57,295 nt of DNA from Oleiharenicola sp. (GCA_025363455.1 JANYDW010000017.1:1-57295); one strand, 5' to 3'. Counted from the stretch's first letter, positions 25,699-34,863 are shown. The notes: a model not told the origin generated them from the sequence alone. Numbers and translations are program-made.

Positions 25699-27093
25699 TC
25701 AAAGGGCATGAATAGCTGATTTGCTCACGGCCAGTGCAGCTTCCTTGATCGATTCGCTGACGGTCGGATGGGCGTGGATGGTGCGACCGAGATCCTCGGC
25801 GCTCCCACCATAAACCATGTGCGTCACGATCTCGCTGATCATCTCGCCCGCACCATAACCAAGTATCTGGGCGCCCAGGATCTTGTCGGTCTTGGCATCG
25901 GCAATAATCTTCACAAAACCATCGGTGGCGTCCATCGCGATGGCGCGGCCATTGGCGGCAAAGTTGAATTTGCCGACGTTGATGGCCCGGCCTGCAGCCT
26001 TGGCCGCATCTTCGCCCATACCGATCGAGGCGACTTCCGGCTCGGTGTAGACGATGCTGGGCACCAGATCCCAGTTTACGTGGCCGGCCTTGCCGGCGAT
26101 CCATTCGGCGACGGCTACGCCATCCTCCTCCGCCTTGTGCGCGAGCATCGGGCCCGCTACCACGTCGCCGAGTGCCCAGATGTTCTTCGCCGTTGTCCGG
26201 AGGTGATCGTCCACCTTGACGCGTTTCTTGTCGTCGAGTTGCACGCCGGCGTTCTCGAGGCCCAGGCCGTCGGTGTAGGGGCGGCGGCCGACCGCCACGA
26301 GTACCTTGTCGGCGCAGAAGGACAGTTTATCGGCGCCGCGCTCCGCGGTGAGCAGGCCATTGGCGAATCCAGTCACTTTGGCGCCGACCTCGATTTTGAT
26401 GCCTTGTTTCTGGAGTGATCGCGTGAATGACCGCACGATGTCGTCGTCAAACAGCGCGGCGATTTTCGGGAGAAACTCCACGACGGTCACGTCGCTGCCG
26501 AGGCGCGACCAGACTGAGCCGAGTTCCAAGCCGATGGCGCCGCCGCCGACCACGACGAGTTTTTTCGGTACTTCGGTGAACGCGATGGCCTGGTCGCTGG
26601 AGACGACGGTCGTCCCATCGAACTTCATGAACGGCAGTTCGACAGGGGCCGAACCGGTGGCGATGACGAAGTGACGCGCCGTGAGGCGAACCGGGCCGTT
26701 GCTCCCAACGGCCCCTACCTCGATTTCAGTCGGTGAAACGAAGGTCGCCGTGCCGGTGTACGTCGGGATCTTGCGGGCCTTAGCCAGCAGGCCGACGCCG
26801 CCGACGAGCTTGGCGACGACGGCATCCTTCTTCTTGAGCATGGCGGGCAGATCGGCTTCGACGGAGCCGAGCTTCACACCGGATTCGGCGGCGTGGTGCT
26901 TCGCCCAGGCGTATTGCTCGCTGGTGTGCAGGAGCGCCTTGCTGGGAATGCAACCGACGTTGAGGCAGGTGCCGCCGAGGGTGCCGCGTTTTTCGACAAG
27001 GGCGACCTTGAGGCCGAGCTGCTGGGCGCGGAAGGCGCACACGTAGCCGCCGGGGCCGGCGCCGATGACAATGACATCAAATTCGGAAGACAT
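25699..27093 (-). CDS. lpdA: Dihydrolipoyl dehydrogenase (E3)
   Basis: 464 residues. FAD- and NAD-dependent disulfide oxidoreductase that reoxidises the lipoyl groups of the 2-oxoglutarate complex. The FAD site is VIVIGAGPGGYVCAFRAQQLG, and the redox disulfide is GTCLNVGCIPSKALLHTSE. The NAD site is KLVVVGGGAIGLELGSVWSRLG, with ALGDVVAGPMLAHKAEEDG and the C-terminal interface AHPTVSESIKEAAL, which includes the catalytic His. It is the third gene of the sucA-odhB-lpd operon, behind an iterated-word hairpin. Confidence 0.96.
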   Translation of the reverse strand: MSSEFDVIVIGAGPGGYVCAFRAQQLGLKVALVEKRGTLGGTCLNVGCIPSKALLHTSEQYAWAKHHAAESGVKLGSVEADLPAMLKKKDAVVAKLVGGVGLLAKARKIPTYTGTATFVSPTEIEVGAVGSNGPVRLTARHFVIATGSAPVELPFMKFDGTTVVSSDQAIAFTEVPKKLVVVGGGAIGLELGSVWSRLGSDVTVVEFLPKIAALFDDDIVRSFTRSLQKQGIKIEVGAKVTGFANGLLTAERGADKLSFCADKVLVAVGRRPYTDGLGLENAGVQLDDKKRVKVDDHLRTTAKNIWALGDVVAGPMLAHKAEEDGVAVAEWIAGKAGHVNWDLVPSIVYTEPEVASIGMGEDAAKAAGRAINVGKFNFAANGRAIAMDATDGFVKIIADAKTDKILGAQILGYGAGEMISEIVTHMVYGGSAEDLGRTIHAHPTVSESIKEAALAVSKSAIHAL

Positions 27094-27100
27094 GGTATTT

Positions 27101-27180
27101 ATCGTTCTCGTTCCCTTGCTCCTTCTCTTTCTCAGGGTCGTTCAGGAGAGAACGAGTAGGAGAACGAGAAAGAGAACGAT
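27101..27180. repeat. Word-repeat hairpin, period 6
   Basis: The left arm (27103-27133) iterates CGTTCT/CTTGCT-type hexamers. The right arm (27145-27180) iterates AACGAG/AAAGAG-type hexamers, complementary to the left. It fills the gap between odhB and lpd. Confidence 0.88.
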
Positions 27181-27183
27181 TGC

Positions 27184-28410
27184 TCAGATTCCGATCGCGA
27201 GCCTAGCAGGGTCCTCGATGAGTTGCTTGACCTTCACTAGGAAGGTCACGGCCTGTTTGCCGTCGACGAGGCGGTGGTCGTAGCTCAGAGCGAGATACAT
27301 CATCGGGCGGATGACGACCTGGCCGTTGACCGCGACGGGGCGCTCGTTGATGGCGTGGAGGCCGAGGATGGCGCTCTGCGGGGCGTTGAGGATCGGGGTC
27401 GAGAGCATTGAGCCAAAGATGCCGCCGTTGGTGATGGTGAACACGCCGCCCTCGAGGTCGCTGAGGGTGATCTTGCCGTCGCGGGCACGCTTGGCGGCGT
27501 CGGCGATGGACTTCTCGACGTCGGCCATGCCCAGCTGGTCGCAGTTCTTGATGACCGGGACCATGAGGCCCTTGTCGGTCGAGACCGCCATGCCGATGTC
27601 GTAGTAGTTGTTCTGCACGACCTCGTCGCCGTCGATCTGGGCGTTGATGGCGGGCACGTCTTTCAGGGCCTGCACGACAGCCTTGGTGAAGAAGGACATG
27701 AAGCCGAGCTTCACGCCGTTCTTCTTCACGAAGTCGTCCTGGTATTTTGCGCGCAGGGCCATGACGGCGGACATATCGACCTCGTTGAAGGTCGTGAGCA
27801 TGGCCGCCTCGTGCTGGGCCGCGACCAGGCGCGACGCGATGGTCTGGCGCAGTTTGGACATCTTGGTGCGGGTCTGCCTGGTGGCCCCGGACAGATTTTC
27901 GATTTTTGATTTTTGATTCTCGCTTGCCGAAGCGGGCCCGGCGGCTGCAGGCGCGGTTGGCGGCGCAAAAGGAGGCTTGCTCGCCGCGGCGGCCAGCATG
28001 TCGCCCTTGGTGACGCGGCCGGCCTTGCCGGTGCCGGAAACCGTGGCGGGGTCGAGGCCGGTCTCGGTGGCGAGGCGGCGGACCGCGGGAGATTGATCGG
28101 CCGAGGCGGGAGTTGGGGCTGCGGCGGGAGGAGCCGCGGGCTCGCGAGAGCTCGGCCCTCCCGTTGAAGCCGTGGCGGTCTCGTCGATCGTGGCAACGAC
28201 CTGACCGATCTTCACGTCGGTGCCGGCGGGAACCTTGAAGGTGATTTTTCCGGCGGACTCGGCCGTGCCCTCGGAGGTGATCTTATCGGTCTCGAGTTCG
28301 AAGAGCGGCTGGTCCTTTTTCACGAGGTCACCGTCCTTGACGTGCCATTTGGCGAGCACGCCGGAGGTGATGGATTCGCCCATCGGGGGTATTTTGACGT
28401 CAATGGCCAT
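27184..28410 (-). CDS. sucB: Dihydrolipoyl succinyltransferase (E2 of 2-oxoglutarate dehydrogenase)
   Basis: 408 residues. The N-terminal lipoyl domain has the lipoylated lysine in [16 protein letters not shown] (about residue 44). An Ala/Pro linker precedes the peripheral subunit-binding domain, [20 protein letters not shown] with [13 protein letters not shown]. The C-terminal catalytic domain ends with [20 protein letters not shown], which holds the active HxxxD. It moves succinyl groups from E1-bound thiamine to CoA. It is in one operon with sucA (upstream) and lpd (downstream). Confidence 0.95.
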   Translation of the reverse strand: MAIDVKIPPMGESITSGVLAKWHVKDGDLVKKDQPLFELETDKITSEGTAESAGKITFKVPAGTDVKIGQVVATIDETATASTGGPSSREPAAPPAAAPTPASADQSPAVRRLATETGLDPATVSGTGKAGRVTKGDMLAAAASKPPFAPPTAPAAAGPASASENQKSKIENLSGATRQTRTKMSKLRQTIASRLVAAQHEAAMLTTFNEVDMSAVMALRAKYQDDFVKKNGVKLGFMSFFTKAVVQALKDVPAINAQIDGDEVVQNNYYDIGMAVSTDKGLMVPVIKNCDQLGMADVEKSIADAAKRARDGKITLSDLEGGVFTITNGGIFGSMLSTPILNAPQSAILGLHAINERPVAVNGQVVIRPMMYLALSYDHRLVDGKQAVTFLVKVKQLIEDPARLAIGI

Positions 28411-28420
28411 GGGAGGGGAA

Positions 28421-28518
28421 AGTAGTGAGTAGTGGGTAGCGAGTAGTGAGTAGGTCTGATAGCGGAGAGGGCGGTGGTTGGCGATGCTCGCTACTCACTA
28501 CCCGCTACTCGCTACTTC
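28421..28518. repeat. Word-repeat hairpin, period 7
   Basis: The left arm iterates AGTAGTG/GGTAGCG heptamers (28421-28455). The right arm iterates TACTCAC/TACCCGC heptamers (28484-28518) and is complementary to the left. The words match those of the lptB-hprK hairpin at 17959. It fills the sucA-odhB gap and ends four bases from the sucA stop. Confidence 0.88.
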
Positions 28519-28522
28519 AACA

Positions 28523-31288
28523 TCAGAGTGTAAAGGCGTTGTGGAGGAGGGTGGCGAGCTGCTGGCGGTGCAGGGCCAGCACCCCGACCGCCGGGGAGGC
28601 GGCGGCATCGCGACCGGCGTAGGTGGCCTTGCGGCCGAAGATTTCCTCGAGCTGCGGCGCGAGGTAGGTCCACGCGCCCATGTTCTGCGGCTCTTCCTGG
28701 CACCAGATCAGGCGGGCATCGCGACTGTAGGCGTCGGCGATCTCGGCGAGGCGGTCGCGGTGCAGCGGGTAAAGCTGCTCGACGCGGATGATGGTGGTGT
28801 TCGAGATCTTGTTTTTCTCTCGGTGGTCAAGGAGGTCGTAGTAGACTTTTCCCGAGCAGAGAATCACGCGGTCGGTCTGCTTGGTGCCCGTGGGATCATC
28901 GATAATTTCCTGGAAGGAGCCCGCGGTGAAATCGGCCAGCTGGGACACCGCGCCTGGGTGACGGAGGAGGGACTTGGGCGACATGACGATAAGCGGCTTC
29001 TTGAAGTCGCGCATCATCTGCCGACGCAGGGCATGAAACAACTGAGCCGGGGTCGTGAGATTTGCGACCTGGATGTTGTTCTCCGCGCAGGACTGCAGAA
29101 AGCGCTCGAGGCGGGCCGACGAGTGCTCCGGGCCCTGGCCCTCGTAGCCGTGGGGCAGGAGGAGGGTGATGCCGCTGTTGCGTTGCCACTTCGACTCCCC
29201 GCTGATGATAAACTGGTCGATGACGACTTGGGCGCCGTTGACGAAGTCGCCGAACTGGGCCTCCCAGATGCAGAGCATGTCGGGGTAGTCGAGCGAGTAG
29301 CCGTAGTCGAAGCCGAGCACGGCCACCTCCGACAGGAGTGAGTTGTAGACGCAGAACCTGGCCTGCTTGTCGGCAATGTGGTTGAGCGGGGTGTATTTCG
29401 CGCCGGTCTCGGTGTCGTTGAAGACCGCATGCCGGTGGGTGAACGTGCCTCGTTCGCAATCCTGACCGCTGAGTCGCACGGGCAGGCCGTCGAGGAGCAG
29501 GGTGCCGACGGCCAGGGCCTCGCCCATGCCCCAGTCGTAGGGGCCGCCGTGCTTGTGCGCCTCGGCGCGGCCCTCGGTGAAGCGCTTGATCTTCGAGTGA
29601 ACCTTGAAATCGGCCGGGATGCTGGTGAGGGCCGACACGACCCGGTTGAGCGTCGCGGCCGGGACGGCCGTGGTGACGGGCGTGTGCTTGAAGGCGGGCT
29701 GGAACACCGCGTTGGACCCCTTGAAGGCGGCGGTGGCCGTGCCCTCGGTCGCGGCGGCGGCCTTGCGCTTCTCGGCCTTGGCGGCCTCGCGGGCCTTGGC
29801 CTTGCCGAGGTTCTCGTCGAGTGCGCCGGAATACTCGGTCTTGATGGCCTCGCCCTCGGCGTCGGTGATGGAGCCGGCCTCGACGAGCTGGCGGGTGTAG
29901 ATGGCGGAGACGAGTTTGTGCGCGGCGATCTTGCGGTAGAGCATCGGTTGCGTGAACGACGGCTCGTCGGTCTCATTGTGGCCGTGCTTGCGGTAGCAAT
30001 ACATGTCGATGAACACGTCGCGCTTGAACTGCACGCGAAAGTCCACCGCCAGCTGCGCCACCATGCAGACGGCCTCGGGGTCGTCGCCGTTCACGTGGAA
30101 GATCGGGGCCTCGATCATCTTGGCGATGTCGGTGCAGTAGCGGGTCGAACGGCCGTCCACCGGGTCGGTCGTGAAACCGATCTGGTTGTTGATGACGAAG
30201 TGCAGCGACCCGCCCGTGCGATAGCCGGGGAGTTGGGAGAAATTCAGCGTCTCGGCCACGACGCCCTGGCCGGCCACGGCGGCATCGCCGTGGATGAGCA
30301 GCGGCATGACCTTGCGGCGTTCCTTTGCATCGCCGCGAATACGCTGGCGGGCGCGGGCCTTGCCCTCAACGACGGGGTTGACGATCTCGAGGTGCGAGGG
30401 ATTGGAGGCGAGGCGGACCTCGACTTTCTTGCCGGAGGTCGTGGTGAGGATGGACTCATAGCCGAGGTGATACTTCACGTCGCCATCGCCCGCGACCGTG
30501 TCGGGGATGTAATTTTCGGAGAACTGCTCAAAGAGCTGGTCGAAGGACTTTCGCATGACGCTGCACAGGACGTTGAGCCGGCCGCGGTGCGCCATGCCCA
30601 TAACGATCTCTTCGATACCCGAGGCGGGACAGTGGTCGATGACGGCGTCGAGCGCCGCAATGATGGTCTCGCCGCCCTCGAGGGAGAAGCGCTTCTGGCC
30701 GACGTATTTCGTGTGGAGAAATTTCTCGAAGAGCTCTGCCTTGTGGACGCGGCGGAGGATGCGGACTTTTTGCGGTTTGGTGAACTTCGGCTGGAGCTTA
30801 GTTGACTCGATGCGCTCCTGCAGCCAGCGGCGGGCATCCTGATCCTGAATGTGGGCGTATTCCACGCCGACGTGGCCGCAGTAGGTCTGCTTCAGGGCGG
30901 CGAGGATGTCGCGGAGCTTCATCTGGCCGCCGCCGATAAAGTTGCCGACGTCAAAAACCGTATCGAGGTCGGCCTCGGTCAGGCGGAACTGCGCCAGCGT
31001 GAGCTTGGGCGACGGGGCGGGCGGTGCGTTGAGCGGGTCCAAGTGTGACTCGATGTGACCGATGCTGCGATAGGCGCTGATGAGGTAGTAGACACCGGAC
31101 TGCTTGACGCTGTCGACTACGGCGCCGGCGGGGGCACTGGTCGGGGCCTGGCCGTTGCTGCCGAGAGTGAAACCTTGGAAGAAGGCGCGCCAGGTCGGAT
31201 CGACCGAGTCGGGATTGTCCAGCCAGCGCTGGTGGTATTCTTCGATGAGGCCGGCGTTGGCCCTTTCGGAAACGGAAACGGGATTCAT
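28523..31288 (-). CDS. sucA: 2-oxoglutarate dehydrogenase E1
   Basis: 921 residues from ATG 31288 (MNPVSVSERANAGLIEEYHQ), the usual start for the family; a longer frame to 31369 exists but is not conserved in character. It is the thiamine-diphosphate enzyme decarboxylating 2-oxoglutarate. EYAHIQDQDARRWLQERIES is the SucA N-terminal region. GMAHRGRLNVLCSVMRK, HLGYESILTTTSG, VNPVVEGKARARQ, the TPP site HVNGDDPEAVCMVAQLAVDF and CYRKHGHNETDEPSFTQP are all typical. It is the first gene of the operon with odhB and lpd. Confidence 0.96.
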   Translation of the reverse strand: MNPVSVSERANAGLIEEYHQRWLDNPDSVDPTWRAFFQGFTLGSNGQAPTSAPAGAVVDSVKQSGVYYLISAYRSIGHIESHLDPLNAPPAPSPKLTLAQFRLTEADLDTVFDVGNFIGGGQMKLRDILAALKQTYCGHVGVEYAHIQDQDARRWLQERIESTKLQPKFTKPQKVRILRRVHKAELFEKFLHTKYVGQKRFSLEGGETIIAALDAVIDHCPASGIEEIVMGMAHRGRLNVLCSVMRKSFDQLFEQFSENYIPDTVAGDGDVKYHLGYESILTTTSGKKVEVRLASNPSHLEIVNPVVEGKARARQRIRGDAKERRKVMPLLIHGDAAVAGQGVVAETLNFSQLPGYRTGGSLHFVINNQIGFTTDPVDGRSTRYCTDIAKMIEAPIFHVNGDDPEAVCMVAQLAVDFRVQFKRDVFIDMYCYRKHGHNETDEPSFTQPMLYRKIAAHKLVSAIYTRQLVEAGSITDAEGEAIKTEYSGALDENLGKAKAREAAKAEKRKAAAATEGTATAAFKGSNAVFQPAFKHTPVTTAVPAATLNRVVSALTSIPADFKVHSKIKRFTEGRAEAHKHGGPYDWGMGEALAVGTLLLDGLPVRLSGQDCERGTFTHRHAVFNDTETGAKYTPLNHIADKQARFCVYNSLLSEVAVLGFDYGYSLDYPDMLCIWEAQFGDFVNGAQVVIDQFIISGESKWQRNSGITLLLPHGYEGQGPEHSSARLERFLQSCAENNIQVANLTTPAQLFHALRRQMMRDFKKPLIVMSPKSLLRHPGAVSQLADFTAGSFQEIIDDPTGTKQTDRVILCSGKVYYDLLDHREKNKISNTTIIRVEQLYPLHRDRLAEIADAYSRDARLIWCQEEPQNMGAWTYLAPQLEEIFGRKATYAGRDAAASPAVGVLALHRQQLATLLHNAFTL

Positions 31289-31477
31289 GAAATGGGTGGC
31301 GGGAAAAGATTGACCGCAGTTGCACTGGCAATGAAGCAGCCAGTAACTGCGGGAAGTGAATAGGAGCATCGCCCCTTATCTGAGACAAGTGGATTCAAGT
31401 CGTTGCGAGAGGCTGGAAAACGAGGATTGCGACCGGGCTAAACGCTTGGTTTAGAATCCTTAATTAATCTAGCACCT

Positions 31478-31738
31478 ATGAGTGACGCCAAGATCAAAGC
31501 CGCGCTAATCCGGTTCACCGGTGGGATAAAAAACTCTGATGCCGCAGCCGTTTCGGCCGCCCTGAACGAGGTCGAGGCCCTGCTGGCCGCGCATCGGGCA
31601 GGGTTGCATCCGCAACTGGTCCATTTTCTGGAAGGTCGGAGTTACGCCAAGGCACTGGCCTGGCTGGGCGGCGGTGACGAACTGGCTGCCAAGCCGGCCT
31701 CGCCTCCGGGCGGCTGTGGGGGAGGAGGTAGGGCGTAG
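31478..31738 (+). CDS. Small protein of unknown function
   Basis: 86 residues. The N-terminal 65 residues form an apparently helical domain (IKAALIRFTGGIKNSDAAAV, ALNEVEALLAAHRAGLHPQL, HFLEGRSYAKALAWL). The end is a Gly/Cys tail, PPGGCGGGGRA. I do not recognise the family. It starts 189 bases from the divergent sucA and is followed 23 bases later by the SUI1-like gene, so the two may be co-transcribed. Confidence 0.6.
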   Translation: MSDAKIKAALIRFTGGIKNSDAAAVSAALNEVEALLAAHRAGLHPQLVHFLEGRSYAKALAWLGGGDELAAKPASPPGGCGGGGRA

Positions 31739-31761
31739 CCGCTGGGCGCGCTGTTTTCGCC

Positions 31762-32148
31762 ATGAGTGCTTCCGACAAGATATCCGCCGACGGCGGACAA
31801 GGTCTCGGCCAGAATCCGTTCGGGGCGTTGAGTGGGACAGGACTGCCGGTCGCGTCTCAATCCGTCGCGAGCAAGCTCGCTCCCCCAACTCCGTCTGCCA
31901 AAAACCGCGGCCGGGTTGACATCAAGCGCACCACGGCCGGGCGCGGCGGCAAGACGTTGACGATTGTCACCGGGTTCATCGGCATCGGCCTGCCCGAGAA
32001 AGAATCACTCGCGAAGAAAATGCGCAACGCCTGTGGCTGCGGCGGCACGGTCAAGGACGGCGAAATCGAAATCCAAGGAGACCAGCGCGAGAAGATCGCG
32101 CAAATCCTCTCCGAGGCGGGTTTCCGGCCGGTGTTTGCAGGCGGGTGA
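31762..32148 (+). CDS. SUI1/eIF1-like translation factor (YciH type)
   Basis: 128 residues. The C-terminal 80 residues match the SUI1 domain: VDIKRTTAGRGGKTLTIVTG, then LAKKMRNACGCGGTVKDGEI with IQGDQREKIAQILSEAGF. Bacterial YciH proteins act on the ribosome in start-site fidelity. The N-terminal linker (residues about 33-44, SQSVASKLAPPT) is encoded by a half-copy of the REP repeat (31862-31888), which adds residues without shifting the frame. Confidence 0.88.
   Translation: MSASDKISADGGQGLGQNPFGALSGTGLPVASQSVASKLAPPTPSAKNRGRVDIKRTTAGRGGKTLTIVTGFIGIGLPEKESLAKKMRNACGCGGTVKDGEIEIQGDQREKIAQILSEAGFRPVFAGG
31862..31888. repeat. REP half-site inside the SUI1-like gene
   Basis: GTCGCGAGCAAGCTCGCTCC (31864-31883) is one arm of the GGAGCGAGCTTGCTCGCG-type REP seen intact at 16077. 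No matching second arm is visible nearby. It lies in frame in the linker of the SUI1-like protein. Confidence 0.7.
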
Positions 32149-32174
32149 CCTAAGAAAATCCTAGGCGAATCGTA

Positions 32175-32825
32175 ATGAATCTTATGCGATCATCGACGAG
32201 AGCTTTCCTGCTATTGATATCGGTCGGTTGCTTGAAGGCATCAATATTGGCCCTTAACCCTACTGGTGACTACGGGGCGGGTTTTTCAGAAGCAACCGTG
32301 TCCGTTTCGCAGGCGCTGGAACGAGCGGACAAATATGAAGTTTTCGAAGGATTACCCCATCCGTTCGAGGGAAAGAAATTCCTGGAAAACGAAATCCTGT
32401 ACAAAGGGGCAACAACGCTCGATGAAAATTGGTTTTATAGTCCTCCGCAGCCGATGGCAGACGAGGATAAAGCCAGCCTGCAGCGATTGTTTGGGGCAGA
32501 TTTGTTCAAGCCTTGGAGAGGCTATAAATTCTGTGGTGGTTTTCACGGCGACTACGCAGTGCGCTTCGTCTCTGCAGGTGAAACTTACCTGGTGTTATTC
32601 TGCTTCAGCTGTCATGAGGCACGAATCCTGCGGATTCCTCAAGTTGGACAGAATGATCAGCGTCCGGCGGGGTTTCGCCTTACTGCGGATTTATCTGATG
32701 CGGGATTCAAGGAGTTGCCCGGACTCTTCAAAAGATATCACAAGAATCGTCCTTCAACGCCAGCGCCGGCACCTAAGTCCAAGCTTACGCCGCCAGCCCC
32801 GCCGCGAGTGCCAGTGCAGCTTTAG
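32175..32825 (+). CDS. Exported protein of unknown function
   Basis: 216 residues with a signal peptide (FLLLISVGCLKASILA). The central part, LFGADLFKPWRGYKFCGGFHG then DYAVRF, is followed by YLVLFCFSCHEARILRIP. This is a pattern I recall from uncharacterised planctomycete/verrucomicrobial proteins. The CFSCH string looks like a heme-binding CxxCH, but it is embedded in a predicted strand and no other cytochrome features are present. Lower GC content and codon usage differ from neighbours, suggesting recent arrival. The last 41 bases overlap the end of metF on the other strand. Confidence 0.65.
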   Translation: MNLMRSSTRAFLLLISVGCLKASILALNPTGDYGAGFSEATVSVSQALERADKYEVFEGLPHPFEGKKFLENEILYKGATTLDENWFYSPPQPMADEDKASLQRLFGADLFKPWRGYKFCGGFHGDYAVRFVSAGETYLVLFCFSCHEARILRIPQVGQNDQRPAGFRLTADLSDAGFKELPGLFKRYHKNRPSTPAPAPKSKLTPPAPPRVPVQL

Positions 32826-33663
32826 CCCGGTTCATGATGTAGAGGTGATAGCCGGGCGCTCCGTTGGCGAGCAGGCCGCGGATCTGGTCCAAGGCCCAAT
32901 CCAGGCCCATCATCTCAACGACATCGGCATTCTCGGAGGCGACTTCAAGCCGGGTGACCAGTTGCGCGGGCAGGTGCGCGCCGCACATCTCGGTGAATCG
33001 TTTGACCTGCTTCACAGACAACACGGGCATGATGCCAGGCACGATGGGCACGGTGATGCCGCGAGCGCGGCATTTTTCCACGAAGCGGTAGTAAACGGCG
33101 TTGTCAAAGAAGAGCTGGGTGGTGATGAATCCCGCGCCGGCGTCGACTTTGCGCTTCAGATTGTCCAGGTCGACCTCGAGCGAGGGCGCTTCAGGATGCT
33201 TCTCAGGATAGCCCCCGACTCCCAGGCAGAAGTCCGCATGGCGCGCCTTGAGGAGGGCGACGAGGTCACTCCCGTGGCGCAATCCATCTTTGTCGGGCAC
33301 GAACTCGGTCTGGCCCTTCGGCGGGTCACCGCGGAGGGTCATGATGTTGCGGTAGCCGCCTGCGTGCAACTGATCGGCCACATCGTTCAATTCAGCGCGG
33401 GTGTGACCCACGCAGGTGAGGTGAGGCATGACCGTGAAACCGATTTCCTGGCGGAGCAGTCGGCTGACTTGCGCGGTGCGTTCACGCGTGGTGCCGCCGG
33501 CACCATAGGTGACAGACACGAAATCGGGTGAGATGCGCTGCAGCGTGGCGGCCGTCTGGCGCAAGGCCTCGACCCCGGCCTCATCCTTGGGTGGGAAAAA
33601 CTCAAGCGAGCGCAGCGTACGGTGCTGGGCGAAGAGTTCGGAGATAGGCCGGTCGGCAATCAT
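32785..33663 (-). CDS. metF: Methylenetetrahydrofolate reductase
   Basis: 292 residues from ATG 33663 (MIADRPISELFAQHRTLRSL). FAD-dependent reduction of 5,10-methylene-THF to 5-methyl-THF for methionine synthesis. SLEFFPPKDEAGVEALRQTA, DFVSVTYGAGGTTRERT and MPHLTCVGHTRAELNDVADQ are family-diagnostic, as are NIMTLRGDPPKG and GAGFITTQLFFDN. The upstream 60 bases are AT-rich with no riboswitch-like structure. A TTG start at 33672 is possible but less likely. Confidence 0.95.
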   Translation of the reverse strand: MIADRPISELFAQHRTLRSLEFFPPKDEAGVEALRQTAATLQRISPDFVSVTYGAGGTTRERTAQVSRLLRQEIGFTVMPHLTCVGHTRAELNDVADQLHAGGYRNIMTLRGDPPKGQTEFVPDKDGLRHGSDLVALLKARHADFCLGVGGYPEKHPEAPSLEVDLDNLKRKVDAGAGFITTQLFFDNAVYYRFVEKCRARGITVPIVPGIMPVLSVKQVKRFTEMCGAHLPAQLVTRLEVASENADVVEMMGLDWALDQIRGLLANGAPGYHLYIMNRAKAALALAAGLAA

Positions 33664-33723
33664 AGTGATCAATACATATGAATTTAATGATATGTAAAGT
33701 ATCGAATATTAAGCTTCAGACCA

Positions 33724-34842
33724 CTAATTAGATACCGATGTCTCGCGAGACTTCTCGGTCTTGAGACGCAGCTGGCCGCAGGCCGCATCGATGGCGTGGC
33801 CTTTCTCGCGGCGCAGCGTCACAGAGACGCCCCCACGGTCGAGTACCTGGGCGAATTTCTCCTGGCGGGTGAGGCTGGGGCGTTTCCACGGCAAGCCCTC
33901 GACGGTGTTGTAGGGAATGAGGTTCACGTGCGCGTGCAGGTCGTAGGCGATGTCGCGGAGTTTCTCGGCTTGGTCGAGCGAATCGTTGATCTCTTCAATC
34001 AAAATGAATTCCAGCGTGACCATGCGGCCGTGCTTTTCGGAGAACTCGCGCACGGCCGGCAACAGTTCCGCGAGCGGCCACTTCTTGTTGACAGGCATGA
34101 TCTGCTCGCGGACCTCGTCGGTGGCGCCATGCAGTGAAATGGCGAGGCGGATGCCGAGCGGCTCGTCGGCCAGTTGCCTGATCTTGGGCACGAGTCCGGA
34201 GGTGGAAAGCGTGATGCGGCGCGCACCAAAACCCAGTCCCCAGCTCGCGTTGAGGATGGTGAGCGCGCGCATGATGGCGTCGTAATTGTGCAGCGGCTCG
34301 CCCATGCCCATGACGACGAGGTTGTCGAAGGACACGAGCTCGGCGTGGGCGCGCGGCGTGCGGGCGTCCTCCTGCCGGCAGACGTGAATGAGCTGGTGGA
34401 CGATCTCGCCGGCGGAGAGATTGCGCTTGAGGCCCTCGAGACCGGAGGCGCAGAACTTGCAGCCCATGGCGCAGCCGACCTGGGTCGAGATGCAGATGGT
34501 TTTGCGCGAGTTCTCCTGGCCCACGCCCAGCTGCGGAGCGCGGATGATGACGGTCTCGATGAGGGATTTGTCGCCCAGTTCGAGCAGGAGCTTGTCGGTG
34601 ACGTCCTCCGACTGCTTGTTGAGCACGAAGGTGGTAGGCTCGAGCTCGAAGGTCTCCGTCAGCCAGGTCCGGAGCGGGCGGGAGAGGTTGGTCATCTCGT
34701 CCCAGGTACGGACACGCTTCTTGTAGAGCCACTCCATGATCTGCTGGGCGCGGAATGCCGGGTGCCCGTGCTCCTTGAGCAGGGTGGTGAGCGTGTCGAG
34801 GGTCTCGCCGTAGATGGCCGGTTTTTCGGGGGCGAACTTCAT
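33724..34842 (-). CDS. rlmN: 23S rRNA (A2503-C2) methyltransferase RlmN
   Basis: 372 residues from ATG 34842 (MKFAPEKPAIYGETLDTLTT). Radical SAM enzyme that methylates C2 of A2503 in 23S rRNA and of A37 in some tRNAs. The N-terminal HhH-like region (HPAFRAQQIMEWLYKKRV) is followed by the cluster motif STQVGCAMGCKFCASGLEG (CxxxCxxC), then VVMGMGEPLHNYDAIM, ISLHGATDEVREQIMPVNKK and the C-terminal AACGQL cysteine that forms the mixed disulfide. It ends with TAG. Upstream lies a degraded REP hairpin. Confidence 0.95.
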   Translation of the reverse strand: MKFAPEKPAIYGETLDTLTTLLKEHGHPAFRAQQIMEWLYKKRVRTWDEMTNLSRPLRTWLTETFELEPTTFVLNKQSEDVTDKLLLELGDKSLIETVIIRAPQLGVGQENSRKTICISTQVGCAMGCKFCASGLEGLKRNLSAGEIVHQLIHVCRQEDARTPRAHAELVSFDNLVVMGMGEPLHNYDAIMRALTILNASWGLGFGARRITLSTSGLVPKIRQLADEPLGIRLAISLHGATDEVREQIMPVNKKWPLAELLPAVREFSEKHGRMVTLEFILIEEINDSLDQAEKLRDIAYDLHAHVNLIPYNTVEGLPWKRPSLTRQEKFAQVLDRGGVSVTLRREKGHAIDAACGQLRLKTEKSRETSVSN

Positions 34843-34863
34843 TCGTCCTGAGGTTTGTGACTG

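Noticed and set aside
17959..28518. CRISPR-like arrays from the short tandem words
   Set aside because: Repeats are 6-10 bases with no spacers, arranged as complementary arms; no cas genes are present.
29378..30805. Long + strand open frame (475 codons) opposite sucA
   Set aside because: Antisense of a well-conserved E1 gene; caused by high GC content and codon bias.
32600..32650. CFSCH as a c-type cytochrome heme site in the exported protein at 32175
   Set aside because: Only one such string, no distal Met/His pattern, and it lies in a hydrophobic strand; coincidence more likely.
33664..33723. SAM riboswitch or similar leader in front of metF
   Set aside because: Only 60 AT-rich bases, no stem pattern and no terminator.
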